Below, piece after piece: positions 34,989 through 45,896 of a stretch of 64,000 bases of DNA (position 1 is its first letter; each line of letters opens with the position of its first letter). The position numbers and the translations under genes are program-made. The DNA lies in contig JAUKUA010000002.1 in NCBI GenBank assembly GCA_030549175.1, forward strand, positions 930,001-994,000. Reading direction: 5' to 3'. This DNA is from Lasiosphaeris hirsuta (Eukaryota; Ascomycota; Sordariomycetes; Sordariales; Lasiosphaeriaceae). The notes under the pieces are model-generated. The model worked only from the letters and a program-made list of their open reading frames with translations, did no database searches and had not been told where the DNA came from.

Positions 34989-35082
34989 AGCCACACCACT
35001 GCAAAGCCCACATACCAGTTGCCCACCACTTGCAAGGCCTTCACCGCCTTTTTTTGCTGACAGTCCTGACAGTGGTGTGGCT
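34989..35082. repeat. Short inverted-repeat element
   Basis: AGCCACACCACTG at 34989-35001 is perfectly inverted at 35070-35082. Between them, 35019-35039 is the exact reverse complement of 12807-12827 in the inverted repeat near 12.8 kb. This is probably a short derivative of the same MITE family. Confidence 0.55.
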
Positions 35083-35727
35083 CAGTCAAAATGACATTCA
35101 TGACAGTTGTATAGTTAGTTACGCTGTCTTTCTATTTACTCCGGTGTTTTCACATTATTAGCTGTAACTAACGCTTTTTACCGCCTACCTTGGTCTTTGA
35201 TAAGCCGAAATAACGACAAACTGAACCTTCATCTCGGAAGACGTAACCAAGACTAGGCGAGATGACCCGAGACGCTAGGGTTTTTATTCTGAAGGCCTGG
35301 CATTAATCTTTTTTGTTCCCTCGAGATTTGTACAGTCAAGGGAGCTTTCGTTGAGCACGCGCTCCACGCGAGTTCCCAAAATATTCCGACAGGACCCTCC
35401 TCCTGGCGCCTATAGAAAATGGTCTCAGTTTCGCCCAATCGCTCCAGTTCGCAGCCATGTTTCACTGCTCATTGCTGCAAGGAGTTTAGCGGCCAGCCAC
35501 CGAGCCCGAGCCTTGCGGCCAGGTAAGAAGAGAGGGGGGGGGGGCATTGGGAGAACCTGGCCGCAAAATCTCGCCGCCCCGACAAACTCTCCCAGCGCGT
35601 CTTCTTCCTCAGCCCTCAATCCCGGGTGGTTCTAAAAAAAATCATTCCTTCTCTCACAACACGCACACCTGCCAACGCATGGAAAAGGGCCGTCTCCCTA
35701 TTCTACTCGAGAGCAAGCGCCGCAACA
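35083..35727. other. Promoter and leader of the RBR ligase gene
   Basis: No gene. Contains a run of 11 G at 35534-35544. The in-frame GTG at 35626 would extend the next ORF by 34 codons but is not an expected fungal start. Confidence 0.4.
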
Positions 35728-38225
35728 ATGTCTCGCCTACGTCGCAGCATCTCGAGCGTGCTGCGGGGCAAAAAGCCGGCCGACGTGCCCATGTCGGGTG
35801 CCCTCCCTGCTGTCCCCGAGCTTCCTACCCTCAACAATCCGTTAAACAACGAGGACGATGAGTTCATTGACGAGCAGGCCTTGCAGCAAGCATTTGTCGA
35901 GTCCCTTCGCGAGCAGACCAGAGCCCTCGAACAGGAACACTCGGCCGAGAAGGCAGCGCGTCAGAGGGTAGAGCAGAGTTTGAGGGTCAAGACGGCCGAG
36001 GTGGATGGTCTCTTGTTAAAAGTTCAGGCCGCCCGCCAGGGGGAGGAAAACAGGGAGCGGATCAGGCAGCTGGAGGCGTCGATTCATGATATCGGAGAGG
36101 AGAAGAAACGGCTGGAAAAGAACGTGGTGGAGGGCGTGTTGCAGTTCAGTGAGCTTGAGGCTTCCCTGAAGGAGTATCAGATTTGGAGTGTAAAGTCGGC
36201 GGAGGAGCACACGGCGAAAGATGCCGTGATCGCGACGCTGGAGGCCGAGAAGGAGGATCTCGCTCGGTTGGTGGGCATCTCGGAGCCGGTTGTCAGGCTG
36301 CAAAAGGAGAAGTCGCAGCTTCAAGAGAGGGTGAAGGTCTTGCAGGCCGAGGTTGTGCATTCCCGAGCCGAGGGGGAGGGAACGGCTCGAGCGCTGGAGA
36401 AGGTGCGGTTACAGAATCAGGAGCTTAGGGGTTGGGTTGCCACCTTGAACCAGGAGATGGAAAACGCCGAGGCCCAGATGAGGGAAATCGAGGCGTCAAA
36501 GGTCCTGGACGCAAGCTTGACACCTCGAATTCTGCTTGTCAGCAAGCTGCTGCTGGGGCATGCCAGAAACGGGGCTCAGGGGGGGTCCGACGATCCGTTT
36601 CTGCAGTCGTGCTTACCGAGCCTGCTGACGAGCCAGAAACTCGACGTCCAGCTCAACACCAACCAGGCCAAGACTCTTATGGAGAATTTGGCTGTTGGCG
36701 AGCTGATGATCCTTGCCTGCGACGTTTGCCTACTCCCGAAGCTGACAGCCAAGCCGGACGTGGCGAGACCTCGTCTGCGTGTTGACGAATTCATTAGCAC
36801 GTCACGACCCACTTCTTGCTGCTCAAAGTCTGTTTGTCGACAGTGTTTTGCTCAGTCTCTTGACGAATCCTCGTCAAGGGACTGGTGGACGAACCTTGGC
36901 GTGGCTAGCTGGCTGAGGTGTCCAGTATCAAGTTGTGAGGCGTCTCTCAACATTGGCTTTATTGCTGGCTTCGAGACGCTACTTTGCCAGCTGGGAGGCA
37001 AGGACACAGCACGGCAACTGGAAATGTACGAGCGCGCTGAAGCTTTCCGGGCCGCGCTCTCGAGACGCTCGCCGGCCTTCTCCAACGAGGCATTACTTGT
37101 CGCCTCATCCCTACAAAACCACCTCGTCACGATCCGCCGAATGCACCCCCTCTCCGATCCCATGTTCACCAACAGAATACCCGACGAGACAGGCCGCGTT
37201 CCACCCTTCAACCCAGGCAAGATCCGCACCGTCAGCGTCGACCACAATGGGGACAATAGCATTGACGTCCCCCTTTTCATCCGGTTTCTCCGGCGACAGG
37301 AGACGCCCAAATCGTGCATCGTCTGCACCGACGACTTTTTCGACATCCATACCGGCTCAGCAGAGGAGTGGCTCGAGCTCTGCCAAGGGTTCCACGGGGC
37401 CTGGATGTGGGACGTCCTGTTATCCCCCATCAAGCTGGAACTGGAGTGTCATCACACCATCGACTTCTGCACCACTTGTCTCCAGAGCCATCTCACAGCG
37501 CAGCTGGAGCAACACGGCAGAGGTGCCCCCGGACAGCTCTCCTGCCCATCACCAGACTGTGGTCGCAAGCTGAGCTACCAGGAGATCCAACTCTACGGGA
37601 GCCGCGACACCTTTATCCAGTACGACAAGTACCTCCAGCTCGATGCGCTCAGCCGCTTGCCCAATTTCAGATGGTGTCTGCGCCCGGGCTGCTCCAGCGG
37701 CCAGCTATATGACGACGACGATCAGCTATCTGACGACGACGACGATGGGCCGATGGATCCGCACATGTACTGTGACGAGTGCGGGTTTGAGATGTGCTTC
37801 GTCCACTCCATGCCCTGGCATGCGGGCCAATCGTGCGCGCAGTATGATAGCGTGCGGGATCATGGTGATCCGGAGTTCCAGCAGACGCAGGACTGGATCA
37901 GGAATAATACCAAGCCTTGTCCCGGGTGCAACGAAAATATTCAGAAAGGGGAGTACTGCTTCCATATGACTTGTGAGTGTTTCCTCTTTGATCTTGGCGT
38001 ACACGTTTACTTAGCGGGATTGTTTCCCATTTAGGTACGAGATGTCGCTACGAGTTCTGCTGGGAGTGTCTCGCCGACTGGAGACTCATCGCTCCGGGGA
38101 ACAGCACATATAATGTTGGAGCCCACAAGGCGGAATGTCCCTTCCGCACGAACGGACTGGCGCCGACGCAAATTTCGGGGACCAATCTGCAGGAAGCGTT
38201 GAGGAGAAGAAGAAATGGCAGGTGA
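35728..38225 (+). CDS. RBR-type E3 ubiquitin ligase with long coiled coil
   Basis: Two exons, 35728-37972 and 38035-38225, with a 62-bp intron (GTGAGT...TTTAG); the splice completes RING2 as HMTCTRCRYEFCWEC and gives 811 residues. ATG 35728 (aacaATGTC) is the first true ATG in frame. Residues about 50-280 are a charged coiled coil. An extra RING-like Cys cluster lies near 330-410 (CDVC...CCSKSVCRQC...CPVSSC). The RBR module follows: RING1 from about 530 (CIVC...CHHTIDFCTTC...CPSPDC), IBR (CLRPGC...CDECGFEMC...H), and RING2 (CPGC...YCFHM). RING2 keeps the expected catalytic Cys at about 744. RBR ligases take ubiquitin from E2 onto this Cys, then pass it to the substrate. An Asp-rich insertion sits inside the IBR. 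Substrate unknown. Confidence 0.9.
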
Positions 38226-40090
38226 AAATGCATCGAAACTCACGGGAGATCGCCAGATTGATGACTGTTATCCCGGGCCACAGGTGGCTACACGCTCTTG
38301 ATCTGGGTTCTTATACGCTGGACGACGATGTCTCGGCGGTTAGGCTGATTTTGTCAGATCAGTCATACACTCTCTTTTAAACAGATTACTATCACCAAGG
38401 CATGTAATACTTTAAGACATAATAAATGCTACAACGGTCAGGAAAATAAGCAACTTGTATCACCTATCACGTGGATTGGTACCATGACAGTCAACCCTTT
38501 TGTTTTTCCATGTGCCAAATTGATCTGTTGATTGTGGTCACACCACTTTGGGCCGTGTAACTGGGCCGTGTCACACTTGCAACTCGATTCTACCATTTCA
38601 ACAAGGTGCAGTGCCTGTGATAGAGCTTCATCGCCAAACTAGACCTTGCAGCATACTGCGTAGTCGTTCAAGTCGTTCACCATGACTCATCGGAACGTCT
38701 TGGTGGTATTTAGAAACACATCCGGTCCTTTCTTCTCCGCTACCCTTTGAGGTAGGGAACCCACGACTTTCTTAGAAACGAAACTTATAATCTAAAACCC
38801 CCCAAGATAGAAGTAAAAGCTATCAAGAAATATCCAACTTTCCCTACTAATTTATAGACTATCGTAGACCCTGGTTAAGGGCCACAGAACACGTAGAGAG
38901 CATGGCACAGAGGGAGAATAGGTATAGCGTAGGTATGGTAACAGAACAGTTGACCCAGTTTTAGGACCTCGCAGCAGCACCACCACCACCACGTAGCCGC
39001 GCTTTCCTTCACTCCAACAACAGCCGAGAAAGAAGACCCGCAATTTCAACACATAAATAAAACATGGTATATAATATTCGTAGTCCGAAAGCATTGCTGT
39101 AGACCTTTTCCTATGTCTCTAAGTGTCAGAATGTAGGGAGGTCTGGTCAGAGGCCAGGATACCATCAAGGCGAAGGTCTGGAAACGGCCAGAACAATAAA
39201 TTAGTAGCATTGGCCACAGGACGCGCAAGCGTTGCCATCATTCACCGTTTATAAAAAGGAGCACTCTGGTTTTGCCAGAGTGCGCAACACAAGCAATTGC
39301 AACCTCATCAATTCCCATCAGAAAGAAAGGGGTTCTGGCCTTTGGTCAGAACACTTACGACCTATAAAAGTGCTACAACGTCCTCGTATTCAAAGATATA
39401 GTCCACATATATAGCCACTACACCTTCATATTCGAGGATATGGCTAATTAGCCCCCGCTAGGACTACCGAGAGCTGCGCAGCTACATACCGACGCGAGCC
39501 GACACATACATCTATAATAGAGGATCTCTCGCACTCTCCAGACCAGTTAGATAACCATTAATTCACCCTCGTAACTCCGCGGCCAATTTAGACCATAACA
39601 AATATAGCCGAGGCGGCCCAGAACAGTGACCCCCTCGCTCAGTCTGGCTCAGTCTGGCTCAGGCCAAGGCGGTAACTGCTCAGTTTCGAAGAAGAAAAGG
39701 GAGATTCGTGGTGTCGATTTTAGGGTGTTGAAATCGCTGTTTCGCCGTAGTCCAAAGAAAAGTTGGGAACTGCGCAGTTGCAATGCCATCATCATTGGAC
39801 ACCTTTCCGTTCCCATGCACGGTAGGAAGTGGGATTTTCCAACTAAAATAAGAACATGAAAAGTGGATTTTGAGCGAAACCAAGGGGAGGATCTTCACCG
39901 CTTCACCTACCTTACCCACCAAATCACGATAGACATTCCCCTGAACCTTGAGCTCATCCCGCGTCTCACCCCCACCCAGATTACCATCGTGCTATCAGAT
40001 GCTTTGTGATCGAATCCCCTCTACTGAACCGTATACCTACCTTTACGGTATGCACTCACGGCCTGCACCAACTAAAGCTGGACCCGTATC
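38226..40090. other. Intergenic with repeat fragments
   Basis: No supported gene. Includes the dispersed repeat at 38959-39053 and a short tandem of TCAGTCTGGC near 39637-39660. Confidence 0.4.
38959..39053 (+). repeat. Dispersed repeat, copy A
   Basis: The order TTTTAGGACCTCGCA, CAC triplets, GTAGCCG, TTCCTTCACTCCAA, GCAATTTCAACAC is matched on the same strand at 63055-63158. Copy A has fewer CAC triplets. Element type unknown. Confidence 0.55.
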
Positions 40091-41929
40091 CTACTTCGCC
40101 TTCCTCTTCGCCTCGTCCACAGCTAACCACTTCCGGAACCGGCGGCGGCACTTCTCGCGCCCGGCACGAAACCCTCGGGACCTGCGCGACACCTTCCTAA
40201 ACTCGTCTTCAAGCTCATCGGTCGAGGATCCGGCGGGGCCGTTTTGCTTCGACACCACGGCCGCCTTTGCCGCGTTTAGTGCCCACGGATGTTGATGAGT
40301 GATCCTGGGCTTTTTTAAGGACCGTCGATCAGATTCCTTCCATACAAGCTTCGTCGACGAGTCTGACGACTCGTCTTGGCTATCGTCATCCGGAACCGGG
40401 TGCGGCCAAATATCCCAGTTATGGGCTTGTGCTATAGAGGATAGTGAGCGGGATACTTCGTAGTCGACCTCCCGGAAGACCCTTGCGTGCTCAGCCTTTT
40501 CCCCGAGAAGCTGTCGTGGGTCTGTCAAGGCTGTTCGATCCCATCCGGGCCACGAGAGGTGGTCAAGTTCGGCCGCGTCTTTCGCGTCAAGAGAATAGGC
40601 CGATGGGTTTCCATGTTCGTCGTAGCTGACCTTGACAATCTCGTAGGGGCCGATGTAGTCACGCATGAGAGAGTGAAGGGATCTCACCCCGTCCGTGTTG
40701 TATACCCCTGGCCCTGGGTGGTATATCGATTCCAGGTCTTTCTCTGGCCTCGCCCACGAGACATCGCTAGCCTGGACGAGGATCTTGGCGTCCATTGCGC
40801 GGTATTTCGCCATCATTCTGCGAGCCTCGGGGAGCAAGGTGTGGAGGTAAACATGTTCATCCAGTTTCCCATCGAAATAAAACATCAGCCCAGCTGGCTC
40901 AGACTCGGGGCCGTTCACCAGCTCTATCAACCGCTTCGAATAATGGCTCGGCTTCTCGGGCTCTTGTTCCGTGTCCTCCACGCCATTCCACCAGTCGTCC
41001 ATACCGCCCCGCTCCCACATCTCCTGAAACTCCCTCCACTCTAATAGCTCGCGAAGCTTTGCCCCCAAGCTGTATATGTCATCCGTGATCGAACGGCGCT
41101 CGCGGCCCCCCTCGTCAATGGCACCCCGCCCCCACCACTTCACCAAACTCGTAAGCCGGCCCGCCCGGCCGAAGCCGCCGAGCACAACGCGGGGGAAGCA
41201 CTTATCAAAGTCGGACGGGTCGTCGCCAAAGTCGAGAAGGATGTTTCTTAGGTCCACATATCCATGAGCGATCGGCTTCCACCCCCGCTTGGGCTCCGTC
41301 GTTCCGGCCTCGAGCTCCTCGCGCGTCAGTCCCGTGTGCAAAAAGGCAAGGGCGTGGCCGACCTGGTCGATGACGTGCCAGAAGAAGGACTCCGGGATGG
41401 CCTTCTCGGCCTCGTCGAACTTGGTGGCGAGGCCTTCCAAGTCGCTGCCTTTGAGGGGCTCCGAGTACACCGTCGAGCACCGCGGCCGGCCCTCCACGTC
41501 GTGGTCCGAAAAGCCGTAGGCGTGCATCTTGGCGAATGCGGGCGAGTTGGGCAGCTGGACCTCGACGCGGTGGTCCTCCAGCCGGGCAAACCGCACGTCT
41601 GACCGGATTTTTGGAGGTGCATCCATGAGGGCCCCGTACCGGGGCCAATAATATTTGATGCTGTAGAGCTGGTTGTCGTCTAGGCTCCTGGCGAAGAGGT
41701 TGATGCCCCATATTCTGGCTATTGCAAGGTCCACGACGAGGAAGCCATTCGAATGCGCTTTGAGCCATTTGTTGCTGGCTTGCGGATAGTTTGATATTGG
41801 GAATGTTTGCCACGGAGCTTCGGCGGGGATGAAGATGCCCAGGTGACGCCCTTTGGGATGCCGGCCCTGGAGGTGCTGACGGTTCTTTGCGTTAATTTTC
41901 ATCGTGAGATGTAGGGTAGTTGCTAGCAT
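40091..41929 (-). CDS. Kinase-fold protein lacking catalytic residues (pseudokinase)
   Basis: A 612-residue single-exon ORF; the ATG at 41929 is the first true ATG because the frame extends upstream only through a TTG. A kinase-like core lies at about 170-310. FFWHVIDQVGHALAFLH corresponds to the helix before the catalytic loop. The loop itself reads HGYVDLRN (222-229), where the usual HRD Asp is Tyr224, though Asn229 is kept. The DFG equivalent reads GGFG (251-254). DDIYSLGAKL matches the subdomain IX helix. With both Asp missing, phosphotransfer is unlikely and a scaffolding or regulatory role is inferred. A C-terminal basic, Ser-rich region (RRSRGFRAGREKCRRRFRKW) may bind nucleic acid or direct nuclear import. 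The family assignment is by motif spacing. Confidence 0.7.
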   Translation of the reverse strand: MLATTLHLTMKINAKNRQHLQGRHPKGRHLGIFIPAEAPWQTFPISNYPQASNKWLKAHSNGFLVVDLAIARIWGINLFARSLDDNQLYSIKYYWPRYGALMDAPPKIRSDVRFARLEDHRVEVQLPNSPAFAKMHAYGFSDHDVEGRPRCSTVYSEPLKGSDLEGLATKFDEAEKAIPESFFWHVIDQVGHALAFLHTGLTREELEAGTTEPKRGWKPIAHGYVDLRNILLDFGDDPSDFDKCFPRVVLGGFGRAGRLTSLVKWWGRGAIDEGGRERRSITDDIYSLGAKLRELLEWREFQEMWERGGMDDWWNGVEDTEQEPEKPSHYSKRLIELVNGPESEPAGLMFYFDGKLDEHVYLHTLLPEARRMMAKYRAMDAKILVQASDVSWARPEKDLESIYHPGPGVYNTDGVRSLHSLMRDYIGPYEIVKVSYDEHGNPSAYSLDAKDAAELDHLSWPGWDRTALTDPRQLLGEKAEHARVFREVDYEVSRSLSSIAQAHNWDIWPHPVPDDDSQDESSDSSTKLVWKESDRRSLKKPRITHQHPWALNAAKAAVVSKQNGPAGSSTDELEDEFRKVSRRSRGFRAGREKCRRRFRKWLAVDEAKRKAK

Positions 41930-42277
41930 AGATAGGGTAATGCGTTCAAGCAAGCGGAGCAAGCAAGCGGGGGGGGGGGGGGGGGGGCGCGCTCAAATTA
42001 TTGCTGAGTGCCTCCCCTGCGCTGAAAGAAGAGCCTGCACTTCATGGAGATCATAGTCCGAGTGGTTTTACCGCCGGTTCCGGCGTAAAAGACTCGAATC
42101 TATGGATTTCAACAAAGAATGTCATCAAAATTGTTGAAGATTGGTTCAACTTTTGCTCCCTCGACGGGAGAAACACAAAGAAATCATGACCTTGTAAAGA
42201 TCAGCGTTTGTGCGACTTGAACAAGATAAATGGGCGATCCGCTCAAGTTCCAGTGGCCGAATTTGGGCGAGGACCCA

Positions 42278-42408
42278 TTAATCAACATCATTGCCACCCG
42301 CGTCCTTGTCTACTTCAAATTCCTCATCTTGATCCTCATCCTTTTCATCTCCGCTACCGTCTTCACCCTCTTCACCTCCACTATCATCTTCGTCATCATC
42401 TTCATCAC

Positions 42409-42446
<38 letters not shown>

Positions 42447-43196
42447 TCGTCCTCCTCAGATAATGTTTCACCCTCGGTTTTGCGCCGCTTGTTTTGGACA
42501 GGATTGGAATGATGGTAGCCCAATTTGCAGCCAGGTTCTAGCCCGTTCTTCTCACAGCAATTCCAGTAGAAGCCTTGAGGATACTTTTTTCGGTAGTGGT
42601 CTGAATTAATCTCGCCGTGGCTTTTGTCATTATGGTCATTCCAGATGGCTGCATCGTCGTCGACTTTCAACTCGCCTGTTCGACCAAGGCGTGGTCAATC
42701 GGATGAGGGCCCTGGGCCAGGGGACGGGGTGGGTGGACTCACCGCTATGATATTTGCAGATTTTCTCATTGTTTTCCTCTTCATTAAATCGTTCTACGCA
42801 TTGAGTGCAGATGCTCCAGATCAATGTCGGTCCCCGTTTTTTGGCGACACCCCATTTCTTGCCTGCGAGGACGGCTTCGGGCTCGAGCATAGTGAGGAAT
42901 TTGTAGGCTTTGGTGCGCACATCAAGGTCGTCGCAGAGGGCCGTGAGAATGGTGCGGACGGCATTGTCGCTCGCAAAGCTAATCGCATGGTACTGCGTTT
43001 CTGGGCTGACGATCCGTTTCCAAGGACCAACTTGCCATTCCGTCATGACGGCTGCGGTATCTTGGCGTTCACCTTCTTTGTTGGTGGGCCTCAAAGGGTG
43101 GTCATCCTTCGAGTTCGTGGTCGTGCCACAGCTGAAAAAGATGCCTCGGCTCAGTGCTTTATAGTGGACCCGAGGAGGGTAAGGGTAGTTTGACAT
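42278..43196 (-). CDS. CHORD-like zinc protein with poly-acidic tail
   Basis: Two exons, 43196-42743 and 42675-42278; the 67-bp intron (GTGAGT...AACAG) is spliced to give KYHSG|ELKVDDD and 283 residues. The start ATG is at 43196. The central part has CTQC at about 130, then CKYHSGEL, then FYWNCCEKN and GCKLGYHH, a Cys/His spacing like CHORD zinc-binding domains (C-x2-H-x-G...W-x-C-C...C...H). The last 65 residues are almost all Asp/Glu, including about 13 consecutive Asp from a (GTC/GAC)n triplet tract at 42411-42446. Function unknown; a protein-interaction or chaperone-adaptor role, as for CHORD proteins, is inference. Confidence 0.75.
42411..42446. repeat. Trinucleotide (CGT)n tract encoding poly-Asp
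   Basis: About twelve CGT/GTC triplets, read as Asp codons on the minus strand in the 42278-43196 gene. Uninterrupted, so length change between isolates is likely. Confidence 0.9.
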
Positions 43197-44277
43197 GTGC
43201 GCTAAAATGAAGTCGTCACGGGCAACTTGAGGAGGACAAAGTCCAAGCGATTACACTCCCAAAAAAAAAAAAAAAAAAAAAGGAAGGATACTCTCATAGC
43301 AGCTATTTTCAATCCGAGACTTCCGACAAATATGATGCATGACCTGATCAAATCTATGTCATACCAAGGGCTCAGGCTGTGCTTGAATGGTCCGGAGGCG
43401 CTTCGGGTCTCTCCCCCACTGGCCCAAGCCACATGATTTGCACCAGTGAGGGGAACTGTCCAAGGCATCAGCAGCCTGGACCCTTCTGGCTTGTTGCTTT
43501 CCCCGGTAATTGATATGCGGCATCTGCCTCGGCATGCTACCCCTCGAGATGTAGCATATGGGCAGCTAATATCTGAGGGTCTGGAAATTGCACATCACCG
43601 CTCTCTTGGACCCAGCGAGATTACCTTCTCTAAGGTGACTCCCGAACGAGCAGCGGGCTCCAAAGCCTCGGAAGAAGTGAAACTGGAGCTCCACGTCCTG
43701 TTGTATTATCGTAGCTGGTATTTGTCTTGCTGTATTCATAGTGGACTCGCAGCCGAAGGATGTCCTCGCATGCACAGCAGCCTATGCGGCTGTCTTTGTT
43801 GTTTTTGTAGGAGCTAATAACCGGGCTCTTTCTCGAGATGGTAATCATGATATTTCTCCGCTTCACGGTTCATCCATCTTGCGACTCCAAAACGAGCCGG
43901 ATAGATTTCTCGAGGGCGGATCGAGCACCACTCACTTTTATGTGGAGTTTTCATTGGCCTGTTCGCAACGGGGTCATGATGTCAACTCCAATGACCGTAA
44001 CCTCGGGTGTGTCGGCCACACACCCAAATGGGCGCCTGCATGTACAACCCCCAGCATATCCACTAGAATACCGCGAGGTATTCTTCATAAAAGACGCAAA
44101 AAGAAAAAAAAAAGAAGAAAAAAATCTGGATCGGGTGGATAACTGCCGCGACCCTCCGCCGGACTGCCCGGCTTTCCCCACACTTTCGCCCGGTACTATT
44201 GTCGCTGCCCAAAGGCCCCCATGTTCGTCGCATCTTCTCAACTTCCCCACAACCAGGATACCAATATCAGAAGCGAG
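43197..44277. other. Divergent intergenic region
   Basis: Lies between the minus-strand zinc protein and the plus-strand hydrolase, so it should hold both promoters. A run of 21 A at 43261-43281 lies just upstream of the zinc-protein start, a typical nucleosome-excluding promoter tract. No supported ORF. Confidence 0.5.
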
Positions 44278-45656
44278 ATGGCGGCTCAAAGCTACTTCAT
44301 CGGCGACGCCATCCTCAAGCCCGCGATTCACCACGAGTCATTTGAGCAGTTATGGGAGACCAAATGGAAGGTGCCCGTACGAATCCCCATTCCAGATCCA
44401 ATCCAACCCCAACCTCATCATAGCATGGCTAACAATACCAGTGTGCCATGGGAATTTACCCCTTCATGTTCGGCAGCATCAAAGACTTTGAGCCCGTCGC
44501 GCAAGCCATTATCAAGGTAATCCCCCCCCTTCCACTTCCCCCCCCTTTCCACCTCCACCCCACACCACTCATCCCCCGCTAGAAAGGCCTCAAAGAGCCC
44601 TACGACTGGGATGAATACGCCGCGTCCTTCTTCCCCAAAGCCGAAGAACTTGCCGCCATCGCCGCGGCCGCCGAAGCCGCCGGCGAGACGGAGAAAGCCA
44701 GCGAGTACTACCTGCGCAGCTCGGCCGTATACCGCATCGCGCGCTTCCCGGCCCCGCGTTCCCCCAAGCAGCGCGAGGCCTGGGCCGCAGGCAAAGCCGT
44801 CTTCTACAAAGGCGCAGCTCTGCTCCCGCACCCGATCGCCGAGGTCCTGATCCCGCACGTCCACGCGCTGCCGGGAGAGGGCGCCACCGTCCCCGTCAAT
44901 TTCCTGCTCCCACCGGCGGCGTCGCCCGCCGCGCCCGCCCCGCTGCTCATCATCTTCACCGGGCTGGATGGGTACCGCACCGAGCTGGCCGTGTGGCAGC
45001 GCGGGTGGCTGGATAAGGGCGTGGCGTCGTTAGTCGTCGAGATTCCTGGTACTGGCGACTCGCCTGCCCTAGCGACGGATCCCACCGCGCCTGATCGCCA
45101 GTGGTCGTCGGTGCTGGATTGGGTGGCGGAGCAGCCGGCGGTGGATGCGAACAAGGTCGTTGTCTGGGGCTTTTCGACTGGGGGGTACTATGCGCTGCGG
45201 GTCGCGCACACCCATGCTGATCGGCTGCTGGGGAGTGTGAGTCTGGGCGGCGGGGCGCATCACATGTTTGACCGCGCCTGGTTGGAGAGGGTGAATTTGC
45301 TAGAGTATCCGTTCGACCTGGCGAATACGCTGGCTTTCAAGTTTGGGTATCCCCATCTCGAGTCCTTCATCCAGGAGGCGGCCAAGTTCTCGCTGGTCAA
45401 TGATGGGACGCTGGAGAAGAAGAGCTGCAGCCTGTTGTTGGTCAACGGGGACAAGGATGAGATCTTTCCGATTGATGACTTGTTTGTCGCGCTGGAGCAT
45501 GGGGGACCCAAGCTGGCGAGGGTTGTCAAGGGGAAGAAGCACATGGGAGAGCCCGACAGCTTCTTTATTATCTTGGCTTGGATTCACGAGCTGCTGGGGC
45601 TGGATGGGGATTATATGCACCAGATCAAGCTGCTTCCCAGCAAGCCGAAGTACTGA
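44278..45656 (+). CDS. Ayg1-like alpha/beta hydrolase
   Basis: Three exons, 44278-44370, 44442-44516 and 44583-45656, all phase 0, with introns of 71 and 66 bp (the first with CTAAC); 413 residues, close to the about 406 of Aspergillus fumigatus Ayg1. The joins restore the Ayg1-like N-terminus (ESFEQLWETKWK, IYPFMFGSIKDFEPV). The hydrolase core has LIIFTGLDGYR, EIPGTGDSP, the nucleophile elbow GFSTGG with Ser254, an acid residue in NGDKDEIFP, and His in KKHMG. Ayg1 trims a heptaketide to tetrahydroxynaphthalene in DHN-melanin synthesis; relatives act on other polyketides or esters. No polyketide synthase lies within the window, so the substrate is open. Likely cytosolic or endosomal; no signal peptide. 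Intron 2 is unusually C-rich. Confidence 0.85.
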
Positions 45657-45896
45657 GGACGACGACAAAGGAAAAGAGAAAGGCAAGGCGCTTACCGCAG
45701 GCACATCGCACCCGACTACTCGGAATCGGTCACACGATGGACATGATAACGGCCAGGTACCTGGTCAAGGCTACGCAGTATCCCTTTCAACCTGGCCTGG
45801 TTGAATTGTTTATAGAAGCCAAGCCCCCATCGAGTCGAATACATTAGGTATGCACCCCGTGCGCTCTTATCATGCTATACGCCAATTACCCTTTTC
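45657..45896. other. Short convergent intergenic region
   Basis: 3' ends of the hydrolase and of the HET pseudogene face each other here. No gene. Confidence 0.5.

Noticed and set aside
35626..35727. Upstream start for the RBR ligase
   Set aside because: The codon is GTG; the ATG at 35728 has a good context and is the first in frame.
41205..41813. ORFs in other frames inside the pseudokinase gene (for example a 202-codon one)
   Set aside because: Arg/Pro-rich shadow frames of a GC-rich coding region with no motif.
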